The translations under genes and the position numbers were made by a program. Source: Vreelandella sedimenti (GTDB lineage Bacteria > Pseudomonadota > Gammaproteobacteria > Pseudomonadales > Halomonadaceae). From it: a DNA stretch of 64,000 nucleotides. The notes under the pieces were generated by a model, which worked only from the letters and a program-made list of their open reading frames with translations, made no database searches and was not told the DNA's origin. The stretch lies in contig NZ_JACCGK010000020.1 in assembly GCF_013416325.1 (NCBI RefSeq), forward strand, positions 1 to 64,000, read 5' to 3'. Positions within the stretch are counted from its first letter, which is position 1; every line of letters starts with the position of its first letter. Positions 27,919-36,328 of this stretch are shown piece after piece.

Positions 27919-28602
27919 TTAAGCTGGCACACCGCTATGGAAACGAAAAGCCGTATCGGGCGTAGTAATCAGCTCCGCTTCACGCGCTACAAAAAAAGCG
28001 ATCCGCTCATCAATAGAGCCCGATGTCTGCTGGCGAGCCAGTAATAGGTAGTCCTCAAAGTGACGACCTTCTGACTTCACCAGGGTGCGATAAAACTTGG
28101 CGAGCTCTTCGTCTAAATACGGAATCAAGCCAGCAAATCGTTCGCAGCTACGCGCTTCGATAAGAGCGCCAATGATGAGCACATCAATTAACCGTTCGGG
28201 ATCATTGCTGCGCAGGTGTCGCCTAAGGCCTTCCGCGTAGCGTGAAGCGGTCAAGTGCTGGTAGGTCACCCCACGCGCCTCCATGAGCGCAACCACTTGC
28301 TCGAAATGCAGCAACTCTTCGCGAGCCAATTGCGACATTTTGCTTAGCAGAAGTGGCTGATCGACGTAGCGATAGAGCAAACTCATGGCGGTGGAAGCGG
28401 CTTTTTTTTCACACTGAGCGTGGTCGACCAACAGCGTTTCAGGATTCTCTAACGCCCATTCCAGCCACGCATCGGGCGTTGCACAGGCCAAAAACTGGTG
28501 CAAACTTTCCGGCAGCTGATCATCCGCTTTCACCGCATGATCAGCCGTTTGTAAGGCATTCTTTTGTTTAGAGGGCGGAAGTGTACCGGGTTGTATCAAC
28601 AT
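27919..28602 (-). CDS. miaE: tRNA-(ms2io6A37) hydroxylase MiaE
   Basis: About 227-aa diiron monooxygenase that hydroxylates the isopentenyl side chain of ms2i6A37 in tRNAs reading UNN codons. Ferritin-like helices carry the iron ligands in DHAQCEKKAA, REELLHFEQV, IEARSCERF and SEGRHFEDYL (the ExxH pattern). The N terminus is uncertain: the frame has a GTG at 28629, but the ATG at 28600-28602 gives an end closer to the family. No strong Shine-Dalgarno is seen at either. It lies directly upstream of the large regulator. Confidence 0.87.
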   Translation of the reverse strand: MLIQPGTLPPSKQKNALQTADHAVKADDQLPESLHQFLACATPDAWLEWALENPETLLVDHAQCEKKAASTAMSLLYRYVDQPLLLSKMSQLAREELLHFEQVVALMEARGVTYQHLTASRYAEGLRRHLRSNDPERLIDVLIIGALIEARSCERFAGLIPYLDEELAKFYRTLVKSEGRHFEDYLLLARQQTSGSIDERIAFFVAREAELITTPDTAFRFHSGVPA

Positions 28603-29147
28603 AACACCATTACCGAGCTTATATCTCACTATTGTACAACATATAAGCGCCCAAGGCGCTTACAGTTCCCTGTTGAATTGCGTTCTTCATACCCTGAATC
28701 GCTTATTACTAATGTAGTTGCGCGCTTAAAAATGCTCCACACACTTTTAATCAGCTCGCTTACGTAAGTACCACAGTAGTTAGATAGCGCTCAGGTTATA
28801 AAGTGGGGACTATGGTAACGCGCTGTAACGACAATCACACCTGCACAACCTGTGGTTAGCCCGTAAATGGGGAAAACTTTCCTGCTTTTACGCCAATAGG
28901 CTAATAAAAAGCGTTTTTTTGATCCGTTTAGATCAAGGTATCAACATAAAGTACAAGAGCGGTCTTTGCTTGCCAGCTTAACATTGTCGACAGTTTGCCG
29001 TAGAATCTCAGCCATCCAACCACACGCTGTTTGTCGAGCGTATGTCATATGTGATCGGCCCCACTCTACACCACTGCGCGGCCACCACCGTGCACCGTGC
29101 AGGCCATCACCATAAAGTAAATGAAACGTGAATGAGAGGGCCCCAAC
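28603..29147. other. Non-coding region between miaE and acnB
   Basis: About 545 nt without a gene. It includes a perfect 8-bp hairpin TAAGCGCC-CAA-GGCGCTTA (28644-28662) near the miaE 5' end and a dyad TTGATC-N6-GATCAA (28919-28936) that could be an operator upstream of acnB. The dyad is not an FNR box, because the half-sites are too far apart. I could not assign a clear sigma-70 promoter. Confidence 0.5.
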
Positions 29148-31751
29148 GTGCTTGAAGCTTACCGCCAACATGTCGAGGAACGTGCAGCTGAGGGCGTCCC
29201 GCCCAAACCCCTAAACGCCGAACAAGTAGCTTCACTGGTTGAGCTACTGAAGACGCCACCGGCCGGTGAAGAGGAGTTTATCCTCGACTTAATCACCAAC
29301 CGCGTTCCGCCGGGCGTTGACGAGGCAGCTTATGTAAAAGCAGGCTTTCTCACCGCCATTGCGAAAGGTCAAGCAAGCTCTCCGCTGATCGACAAGATTC
29401 ACGCCGTCAAGCTACTGGGTACCATGCAGGGTGGCTATAACATAGTTTCAATGGTAGAACTACTCGATAACGAGGAGCTTGCCCGCGAAGCAGGCGAGCA
29501 GCTCAAGCACACACTGTTGATGTTCGACGCCTTCCATGATGTGGAAAGCCGCGCCAAGAACGGCAACAGCGTCGCTAAAGAGGTTATTCAGTCCTGGGCA
29601 GACGCCGAGTGGTTCCTGTCTAAGTCGGCACTAGCTGAAAAAATCACCTTGAGCGTGTTTAAAGTCCCGGGCGAAACCAATACCGATGACCTGTCTCCCG
29701 CGCCGGATGCCTGGTCACGCCCGGATATTCCGCTCCATGCCAACGCCATGCTCAAAAACGAGCGCGACGGCATTGAGCCAGTGGTTCCAGGTACCACTGG
29801 CCCGCTCAAACAGATCGAAGACGTTAAAGCCAAAGGCTTTCCGGTCGTTTATGTAGGCGACGTGGTCGGCACCGGTTCATCGCGTAAGTCAGCCACTAAC
29901 TCGGTACTGTGGTTCTTCGGCGACGACATCCCCTACGCACCCAATAAGCGCGCTGGAGGTTTCTGCTTTGGTAGCAAAATCGCGCCTATCTTCTTTAACA
30001 CCATGGAAGATTCGGGCGCCTTGCCGGTTGAAATGGACGTCACCAACCTGAACATGGGCGATGTCATCGATGTTTACCCCTACGCAGGTAAAGTGTGCAA
30101 ACACGATAGCGATGACGTTATCACCACCTTCGAGCTTAAAACGCAGCTGATTCTGGATGAAGTACGCGCTGGCGGCCGTATTCCCCTGATCATTGGCCGT
30201 GGTTTGACTGGTAAGGCACGTGAGTCGCTAGGCCTTCCCACCTCTGAAGTTTTCCGCCTACCCGATCAGCCTAAAGATACCGCTAAAGGCTTCACTTTAG
30301 CGCAGAAAATGGTCGGTAAAGCGTGTGGTCTGGAGGGCGTTCGCCCCGGCATGTACTGCGAGCCCAAGATGACCACCGTTGGCTCACAAGACACCACCGG
30401 CCCGATGACCCGTGATGAGCTGAAAGACCTTGCCTGCTTGGGCTTCCAAGCCGACCTGGTCATGCAGTCGTTCTGCCACACCGCGGCTTACCCGAAGCCC
30501 GTAGATGTGGACACTCACCACACCCTACCCGACTTCATTATGAACCGTGGCGGCGTTTCGCTGCGCCCCGGTGACGGCATCATTCACAGCTGGCTCAACC
30601 GCATGCTGCTGCCTGATACCGTGGGTACCGGCGGTGACTCGCACACCCGTTTCCCGCTTGGCATCTCATTCCCGGCCGGTTCAGGCCTGGTAGCGTTTGC
30701 CGCTGCCACCGGCGTTATGCCGCTGGACATGCCGGAGTCGGTACTGGTTCGCTTCAAGGGCAAGCGCCAGCCTGGCGTTACGCTACGCGATTTGGTTCAC
30801 GCTATTCCGCTCTACGCCATCAAGCAAGGCTTGCTGACCGTTGATAAATCCAACAAGAAAAACGCCTTCTCTGGGCGGGTGTTGGAAATTGAAGGTCTGG
30901 AAGATCTGACCGTAGAGCAAGCCTTCGAGCTTTCTGATGCGTCCGCCGAGCGCTCTGCCGCTGGCTGTACCATTACCCTGTCAGAAGAGAGCGTTACTGA
31001 GTACCTCAAGTCCAACATCACCCTGTTGAAGTGGATGATGGGCAACGGTTACGGCGACGAGCGCACCATCAGCCGTCGCATTGAAGGCATGGAAGCATGG
31101 CTGGCCAACCCCAGCTTGATGCGTGCCGACCAGGATGCCGAGTACACTGAAGTTATCGAAATTGATCTGGCTGAAATTAAAGAACCAGTTCTCTGTGCGC
31201 CGAATGACCCGGACGATGCGCGCCTACTATCTGAAGTCGCGGGCCAGAAAATCGACGAAGTCTTTATCGGTTCATGCATGACCAACATCGGCCACTTTCG
31301 GGCCGCTGGCAAACTGCTTGAAAAGCAGCCTGCCGGTAGTTTAAAAACCCGGCTGTGGCTGGCACCACCGACGAAAATGGATCAGCATCAGCTGACCGAA
31401 GAGGGCTACTACGGTATTTACGGCCGTGCTGGTGCCCGCATGGAAATGCCGGGTTGTTCATTGTGTATGGGTAACCAGGCCCGCGTTGCCGCTAAGAGCA
31501 CCGTGGTGTCTACGTCTACACGTAACTTCCCGAACCGTTTGGGTGACGGTGCCAATGTGTACCTCGCCTCTGCGGAACTGGCGGCCGTTGCCGCAGTAGA
31601 AGGACGCCTACCCAGCGTTGAAGAGTATCAACGCTATATGAGTGAGTTTGACGCTATGGCGGGCGAGATTTATCGTTATATGAACTTTCACGAGATTGAG
31701 GAGTATCAAAAGATAGCCTCAAACGTGATTCCGGTCGCTCAAGAAGCCTAA
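29148..31751 (+). CDS. acnB: Aconitate hydratase B
   Basis: 867-aa TCA-cycle aconitase (citrate to isocitrate; AcnB also handles 2-methylaconitate). The start is GTG: MLEAYRQHVEERAAEG matches the family N terminus exactly, and GAGAGGG precedes it. The B-type layout with N-terminal HEAT-like and swivel domains is followed by the Fe-S domain; cluster cysteines appear in GSCMTNIGHFR and in MPGCSLCMGNQ. E. coli AcnB is 865 aa. It is monocistronic, ending in a strong terminator. AcnB apo-protein also binds mRNA in E. coli; whether that applies here is unknown. Confidence 0.96.
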   Translation: MLEAYRQHVEERAAEGVPPKPLNAEQVASLVELLKTPPAGEEEFILDLITNRVPPGVDEAAYVKAGFLTAIAKGQASSPLIDKIHAVKLLGTMQGGYNIVSMVELLDNEELAREAGEQLKHTLLMFDAFHDVESRAKNGNSVAKEVIQSWADAEWFLSKSALAEKITLSVFKVPGETNTDDLSPAPDAWSRPDIPLHANAMLKNERDGIEPVVPGTTGPLKQIEDVKAKGFPVVYVGDVVGTGSSRKSATNSVLWFFGDDIPYAPNKRAGGFCFGSKIAPIFFNTMEDSGALPVEMDVTNLNMGDVIDVYPYAGKVCKHDSDDVITTFELKTQLILDEVRAGGRIPLIIGRGLTGKARESLGLPTSEVFRLPDQPKDTAKGFTLAQKMVGKACGLEGVRPGMYCEPKMTTVGSQDTTGPMTRDELKDLACLGFQADLVMQSFCHTAAYPKPVDVDTHHTLPDFIMNRGGVSLRPGDGIIHSWLNRMLLPDTVGTGGDSHTRFPLGISFPAGSGLVAFAAATGVMPLDMPESVLVRFKGKRQPGVTLRDLVHAIPLYAIKQGLLTVDKSNKKNAFSGRVLEIEGLEDLTVEQAFELSDASAERSAAGCTITLSEESVTEYLKSNITLLKWMMGNGYGDERTISRRIEGMEAWLANPSLMRADQDAEYTEVIEIDLAEIKEPVLCAPNDPDDARLLSEVAGQKIDEVFIGSCMTNIGHFRAAGKLLEKQPAGSLKTRLWLAPPTKMDQHQLTEEGYYGIYGRAGARMEMPGCSLCMGNQARVAAKSTVVSTSTRNFPNRLGDGANVYLASAELAAVAAVEGRLPSVEEYQRYMSEFDAMAGEIYRYMNFHEIEEYQKIASNVIPVAQEA

Positions 31752-31804
31752 CGCTTGTTAAGTACTTGAGATAGACCGCCCCATCGCCGATGCTCGCACC
31801 ATCG

Positions 31805-31832
31805 CAGAAAATGTAACCTGTTGCATTTTCTG
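31805..31832 (+). repeat. Inverted repeat in acnB 3' region
   Basis: CAGAAAATG and CATTTTCTG form a perfect 9-bp stem with a 10-nt loop between the acnB stop and the terminator. No T-run follows, so this is not the terminator itself. It could be a stability or protein-binding element in the acnB 3' UTR. Confidence 0.5.
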
Positions 31833-31845
31833 AGTCGATGACCGA

Positions 31846-31883
31846 ACGTCCCGCCACTGTTTTACAGGGCGGGGCGTTTTTTT
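31846..31883 (+). terminator. Intrinsic terminator of acnB
   Basis: ACGTCCCGCC pairs with GGCGGGGCGT (one G-T pair), and the stem is extended inside by CTGT/ACAG with a TTT loop. Seven T residues (31877-31883) follow immediately. Textbook Rho-independent terminator. Confidence 0.9.
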
Positions 31884-31943
31884 ATGCTCTACCTTTCAAA
31901 ACTGATCGGTAATCCAACAGTGTTTACCCTATAGGAGCTTGTG

Positions 31944-32438
31944 ATGACGAATTCGATTGATATAGTGACGCCCGATCTCTGCGATGCGCACCCAGAGATT
32001 GCGGTGCTTGACCCGCTGTTTGCCAATTTTGGCGGGCTTGAAGCTTTCTATGGCCCTATTCGTACAATCAAATGCTTTGAAGATAACTCCATGGTAAAAC
32101 AGGCCGTTACCGAGCCGGGTAACGGCGCGGTGCTGGTGGTGGATGCGGGTGGTTCGCACCGCTGCGCCATGCTGGGGGATATGCTCGCCGAGCAGGCCGT
32201 CGCCAATGGCTGGGCGGGGGTCGTTATGTACGGCTGCGTGCGCGATGTGGATATACTCGCCGCCCTGCCGATTGGCGTTCAGGCGCTAGGCAGCCATCCG
32301 CGCAAAAGCGAAAAACGCGGCGAAGGACAGCGCGATATTGACGTCACCTTTGCCGGTGTTACTCTTCAGCCCGGCCAGTGGCTGTATGCAGATAACAACG
32401 GCATTATTGTTGCCGAGCAAGAGCTGCCACTTTCCTAA
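31944..32438 (+). CDS. rraA: RraA-like protein (RNase E regulator / HMG aldolase family)
   Basis: 164 aa of the RraA fold. The sequence PDLCDAHPEIAVLDPLFANF then IKCFEDNSMV and GWAGVVMYGCVRDVD follows RraA, which binds RNase E and dampens its activity. The same family includes 4-hydroxy-4-methyl-2-oxoglutarate/oxaloacetate aldolases, and the RD dyad of that active site is present, so an enzyme is also possible. AGGAG (31933-31937) favours ATG 31944 over the adjoining GTG. A hairpin ends the gene. Confidence 0.82.
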   Translation: MTNSIDIVTPDLCDAHPEIAVLDPLFANFGGLEAFYGPIRTIKCFEDNSMVKQAVTEPGNGAVLVVDAGGSHRCAMLGDMLAEQAVANGWAGVVMYGCVRDVDILAALPIGVQALGSHPRKSEKRGEGQRDIDVTFAGVTLQPGQWLYADNNGIIVAEQELPLS

Positions 32439-32473
32439 CAACGACCTCCGAAGTCATTAAATTTGTCTTAAAA

Positions 32474-32517
32474 GAGCCCCTTGCCAGGTGTGGCGGTTAC
32501 TGCCACCCTGGTGGCTC
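32474..32517 (+). terminator. Hairpin terminator-like element after rraA
   Basis: A three-part stem of 15 bp: GAGCC/GGCTC, CCAGG/CCTGG and GTGGC/GCCAC, with a GGTTACT loop and small bulges. The following ATTCTT is only a weak U-tract. It overlaps an upstream TTG that would extend the next gene, which argues for the internal ATG as that gene's start. Confidence 0.6.
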
Positions 32518-32531
32518 ATTCTTACCGTTTA

Positions 32532-34424
32532 ATGACGATGCAGCCTTTGACCTACCTTGGCTCTGCCTTACTACGCACGTTGCGCGATCATCTTCGCCCA
32601 CTGATCGCTTATCACCTGTTCTTCACCCTGCTTGCCTCAGCCTTGCTGCTGCCTGCGATCACCTGGATGACACGCTGGCTGCTTGCCCAACTCAACCGTA
32701 CTGTAGTCACCAACGATGAGTTGATCGCGCTACTGTTTAGCCCGCTAGGTTTGGTAGGCATGTTGGTAGGGCTTGGGTTCGCTTTTTTGATTATTTACTG
32801 GCAGCAGGCTGGCATGCTGCAGGTCGCCGTCAGGCCCCGTGATAACCACTATCGGCTGGCCCTGGAAGCGCTCTGGCTAAGCACCCGTCGGCTACCTGCC
32901 CTGGCGGGTCTTGTCATACTCCAGGTAGGCACCCACTTACTACTGCTCGCGCCCTTTATGGCTGGGCTCGCGTGGCTTTACGATGTCTGGCTGAGTGGTA
33001 TAGACCCTTACTATCTTCAGCGCGTGCGTCCCCCTGCACTGTGGTATTTCATAGCGTGCGCGCTGCCGCTGATTATTGCCTGGGTATGGGCAGCGTCATG
33101 GCTCTATCTGCGCTGGCTATTGGCGCTCCCCCTCGTTGCGTTGGAAAGCTGTAACCCCTGGCAGGCACTTAAACGAAGCGTTAGCTTAACCCGCGGCTGG
33201 CGCCGGTCCATTGGCGCTGCGGTACTTCTGCTATTGGTCGTCATTGTTAGCCTGCCGCTACTGGTGACACTGCTCTTTGACCGCCTATTCACGCCACTTC
33301 TGTGGTGGCTGCCTGAGCATAATGCCGTGCTCATCCCAGCCATGCTGGCCTACTTACTCGGCTATGTGCTGATCACCCTAGCCATTACCTTCATCGGTAT
33401 TGCCACCAATGCGCTGCTTTCCGCCTGCCTCTATATGCAGCTGGCCCACCGAGAAGCTCGCCCCGCACCGCCACCTGAGGATATTAATGCAGGCAAACTG
33501 GCCTGGGCGGTAGAGCTTAGCGTACTCATCTTTGCCGGCCTTCAAGCATGGTGGATACTCAATAGCTTTGAGATACGTGACAACGTCGCGGTGATTGCCC
33601 ACCGTGGAAGCTCCATGGTGGCACCCGAAAATACCCTTGCCGCGCTAGAGCAGTCACTGCTTGATGGCGCCGACTATATCGAAATAGACGTACGTTTGAG
33701 CCGTGACCAACAGGTTATGCTTTACCACGATCGCAGCATGGCGCGGCTAACTGGCGACAACCGTGAGTTTGGCGAGCTAACCAGAGAACAACTCAGCCAA
33801 TTCGATGTAGGAAGCTGGTTTGGTGATGCTTATCAAGGTGAGAACATTCCAGGCTTGGATGAAGCGCTACAAAGAGTGCGCGGAAAAGCCGGCTTAATGA
33901 TCGACATCAAGCCTCTGCCGGGGCAAGAACAGGCGTTAGCCGATGCCGTTATCGAGGCTTTGAATGCAGAGAGTGACGTGCGCTATCGCTGCTGGGCGAC
34001 CCAACAAAGCGCCTTCGACGGCTATACAGCGTGCGGTTTTCCCAATGCGCTAATGGATATGCGCATGGCTACCATGTCACCATCATTACTAAAATATTTG
34101 GATCAGCGGGCGCCAGCACTGCGCGTTACTTTATTGGCTCAGCTTATTCTGCCCGGCACGCTAAACCGGCGTGACTTTGATGCCCTTGGGCTACGCCATA
34201 ATCGCATCACGGAAGGGGAAATTCGCTTAGCGCGACTATATGGTTACGAAATACACGCCTGGACCGTCAATGACCGAGCTCGCATGTCAACACTGATTGA
34301 TCTGGGGGTCGATGCGATTATCACCGACTACCCAGATCGTTTAACCGAGCTTATTCAAGTCCGCCGCGACTTAAGCGACGGTGCGCTAATGCTAGTGAAG
34401 CTGCGCAACTGGCTTCGCCAATAG
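32532..34424 (+). CDS. Membrane-anchored glycerophosphodiester phosphodiesterase
   Basis: About 630 aa in two parts: an N-terminal membrane domain with six or more helices (about 15-340, GPDPase membrane-domain type) and a C-terminal GDPD TIM barrel (about 355-610). Catalytic signatures are IAHRGSSMVAPENT, EIDVRLSRDQQVMLYHD and HAWTVND. It should hydrolyse glycerophosphodiesters to glycerol-3-phosphate and an alcohol, probably at the membrane. ATG 32532 is chosen because the upstream part holds the rraA hairpin; ATG 32538 is an alternative. It converges with ggt, 8 nt away. Confidence 0.87.
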   Translation: MTMQPLTYLGSALLRTLRDHLRPLIAYHLFFTLLASALLLPAITWMTRWLLAQLNRTVVTNDELIALLFSPLGLVGMLVGLGFAFLIIYWQQAGMLQVAVRPRDNHYRLALEALWLSTRRLPALAGLVILQVGTHLLLLAPFMAGLAWLYDVWLSGIDPYYLQRVRPPALWYFIACALPLIIAWVWAASWLYLRWLLALPLVALESCNPWQALKRSVSLTRGWRRSIGAAVLLLLVVIVSLPLLVTLLFDRLFTPLLWWLPEHNAVLIPAMLAYLLGYVLITLAITFIGIATNALLSACLYMQLAHREARPAPPPEDINAGKLAWAVELSVLIFAGLQAWWILNSFEIRDNVAVIAHRGSSMVAPENTLAALEQSLLDGADYIEIDVRLSRDQQVMLYHDRSMARLTGDNREFGELTREQLSQFDVGSWFGDAYQGENIPGLDEALQRVRGKAGLMIDIKPLPGQEQALADAVIEALNAESDVRYRCWATQQSAFDGYTACGFPNALMDMRMATMSPSLLKYLDQRAPALRVTLLAQLILPGTLNRRDFDALGLRHNRITEGEIRLARLYGYEIHAWTVNDRARMSTLIDLGVDAIITDYPDRLTELIQVRRDLSDGALMLVKLRNWLRQ

Positions 34425-34432
34425 AGGTTGGT

Positions 34433-36223
34433 CTAATCGCCCATTACCACCCCTTCGCGCCGAGGGTCAGCGCCACCAAACAGAGTGCCATCTTCAAGGC
34501 GCATAATGGCCTGAAGGCCGCTGGTTAGCTCCCGCTCGCTGACCGTATGACCACGCTCACGCAGTGATTCGATGGTTGCCTCAGGAAAACGCCCCTCTTC
34601 CACATAAACATCCCCACCCAAAGTAATAGCATGGGGAAGGTTGAGCGCCTCTTGAGCGCTTAACCCCCAGTCGCGCAGTGCGACTAATGTGCGGGCGGTG
34701 TAATGAATAATGGCGGCGCCACCTGGTGAGCCCAAGCTGGCTACTAGCTCGCCAGTTTCTTGATCAAATACCAGGGTCGGGCTCATGCTGGAGCGAGGAC
34801 GCTTACCGGGCTCTACCCGGTTAGCTACGGGCTCGCCATCCACTTCAGGTGTAAATGAAAAATCGGTGAGCTCGTTATTGAGCAGGAAACCACCCGCTAA
34901 GCCCGTGCCACCATCGGACATAATCCGCGAACCAAACGCCTGCTCAATGGTGGTGGTTATAGCCACTGCGTTGCCCTCCTCATCGACAATACTGATATGG
35001 CTAGTACCGTACTCGGGCTGTTCGGGCTGGCTAGCCCAGCTCACGTCAAGCTCTCCTGGGTTACCCGGTTCAGCGCTGTCGCCCATGCTCATATCTTCGA
35101 TAAGTGCACTGCGCTGCTCCAAGTATTCCGGGGCTAGCATCAGTGACCAGTCGCCTCCCGGCGCCTCGACAAAGTCAGGATCGGCGATGTAACGGCCACG
35201 GTCCGCAAAGGCCAGGCGTGAGGCTTCCAAGAATTGATGCAGCCATCCACTGCTTGCAGCACCACTGTCTAACGGGGCTTCAAGCAGTGGCTGCTGATCA
35301 AGCATGCCTAAAATCTGCATCACGGTCAGATGACCCGATGAGGGTGGTGGGAAACCGCATACTTCCCACTGTTGCCAAGGCGTACACAGCGGCTTACGAG
35401 TAAGCGCTTCATAGCCGTTCATGTCCTCAATCGTCAAACCACCAGGGCGCTCAGGGTGGTTCTGAACGCGCTCAACGATGTCTTGTGCCACGGCTCCTTC
35501 GTGCAAGGCGGCGCTGCCTTGCTCAGCGACGCGGCGAAGAACGGCTGCCAAGGCTGGGTTTTTGAGCGTTTCACCAACCGCAATTGGCTGACCTTCTGAA
35601 TCATAATAAAACTGGCTCGCTAGCGGGTCTTGGCGTAGGAACTCATCACCAGCCAAGCTGGTATGCAACCGATTGCTAACCTCAAAGCCCTCCTCGGCCA
35701 AAGTGATTGCCGGGATAAACAGCTCTTCCCAGGCCAGCTCACCGTGCTCAGCGTGGGCTTTCTCAAGCATACGCAGCGTGCCTGGCACTCCCACTGAGAG
35801 GCCGCTAACCACTGCTTCATTAAACGCCAGTGGCTCGCCATCCTGCATAAACAGCTCACCATTAACGCCTTGGGGAGCGGTTTCACGACCATCGTAGGCA
35901 CGCACTTCATCGCCATCGAAGTGCATCAAAAAAGCACCGCCACCAATACCACTGGATTGAGGCTCAACCAGGTTCAACACCATCTGCACCGCAATGGCCG
36001 CATCAATGGCGTTACCACCGGCTTTAAGTACTTGGTAACCGGCATCGGTGGCGAGCGGGTTAGCTGCAGCCACCGCAAACGACTCAGCTTCCCAGCCGGG
36101 CTTCTCTTCATAGCCCGATTCGCTCTCAGGAGAAATGGAGGGTGTCTCATAGCTAAACCCCCAGCTATATAACGGCGCTACCAGCAGAACAGGTAGCGCA
36201 AACTTAACTGATTTTGGTGACAT
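34433..36223 (-). CDS. ggt: Gamma-glutamyltransferase (periplasmic)
   Basis: 596-aa precursor of gamma-glutamyltranspeptidase, which cleaves glutathione and other gamma-glutamyl compounds. A signal peptide starts at MSPKSVKFALPVLLVAP. Self-cleavage before T407 in YGTSHISIVD would give large and small subunits; PRSSMSPT and GSPGGAAII further bind the substrate. GGAG upstream favours ATG 36223 over a TTG 12 codons earlier. The gene lies downstream of the ppsA terminator, so it probably has its own promoter. Confidence 0.92.
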   Translation of the reverse strand: MSPKSVKFALPVLLVAPLYSWGFSYETPSISPESESGYEEKPGWEAESFAVAAANPLATDAGYQVLKAGGNAIDAAIAVQMVLNLVEPQSSGIGGGAFLMHFDGDEVRAYDGRETAPQGVNGELFMQDGEPLAFNEAVVSGLSVGVPGTLRMLEKAHAEHGELAWEELFIPAITLAEEGFEVSNRLHTSLAGDEFLRQDPLASQFYYDSEGQPIAVGETLKNPALAAVLRRVAEQGSAALHEGAVAQDIVERVQNHPERPGGLTIEDMNGYEALTRKPLCTPWQQWEVCGFPPPSSGHLTVMQILGMLDQQPLLEAPLDSGAASSGWLHQFLEASRLAFADRGRYIADPDFVEAPGGDWSLMLAPEYLEQRSALIEDMSMGDSAEPGNPGELDVSWASQPEQPEYGTSHISIVDEEGNAVAITTTIEQAFGSRIMSDGGTGLAGGFLLNNELTDFSFTPEVDGEPVANRVEPGKRPRSSMSPTLVFDQETGELVASLGSPGGAAIIHYTARTLVALRDWGLSAQEALNLPHAITLGGDVYVEEGRFPEATIESLRERGHTVSERELTSGLQAIMRLEDGTLFGGADPRREGVVMGD

Positions 36224-36273
36224 CTCAGCGCTCTCCGCGACAAATAAAAACCACTCCAAAAGGGTAGCCTATA

Positions 36274-36304
36274 AAAACAACAACGCCCGGCACAATGGCC
36301 GGGC
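36274..36304 (-). terminator. Intrinsic terminator of ppsA
   Basis: On the minus strand GCCCGGC-CATTGT-GCCGGGC is followed by GTTGTTGTTTTT. It lies 25 nt after the ppsA stop and before ggt on the same strand. Confidence 0.82.
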
Positions 36305-36328
36305 ATAAATTAGTTAAAATAAATGTAA

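Noticed and set aside
28919..28936. TTGATC-N6-GATCAA upstream of acnB as an FNR site
   Set aside because: FNR boxes are TTGAT-N4-ATCAA; here the TTGAT/ATCAA elements are 8 nt apart. Retained only as an unassigned dyad.
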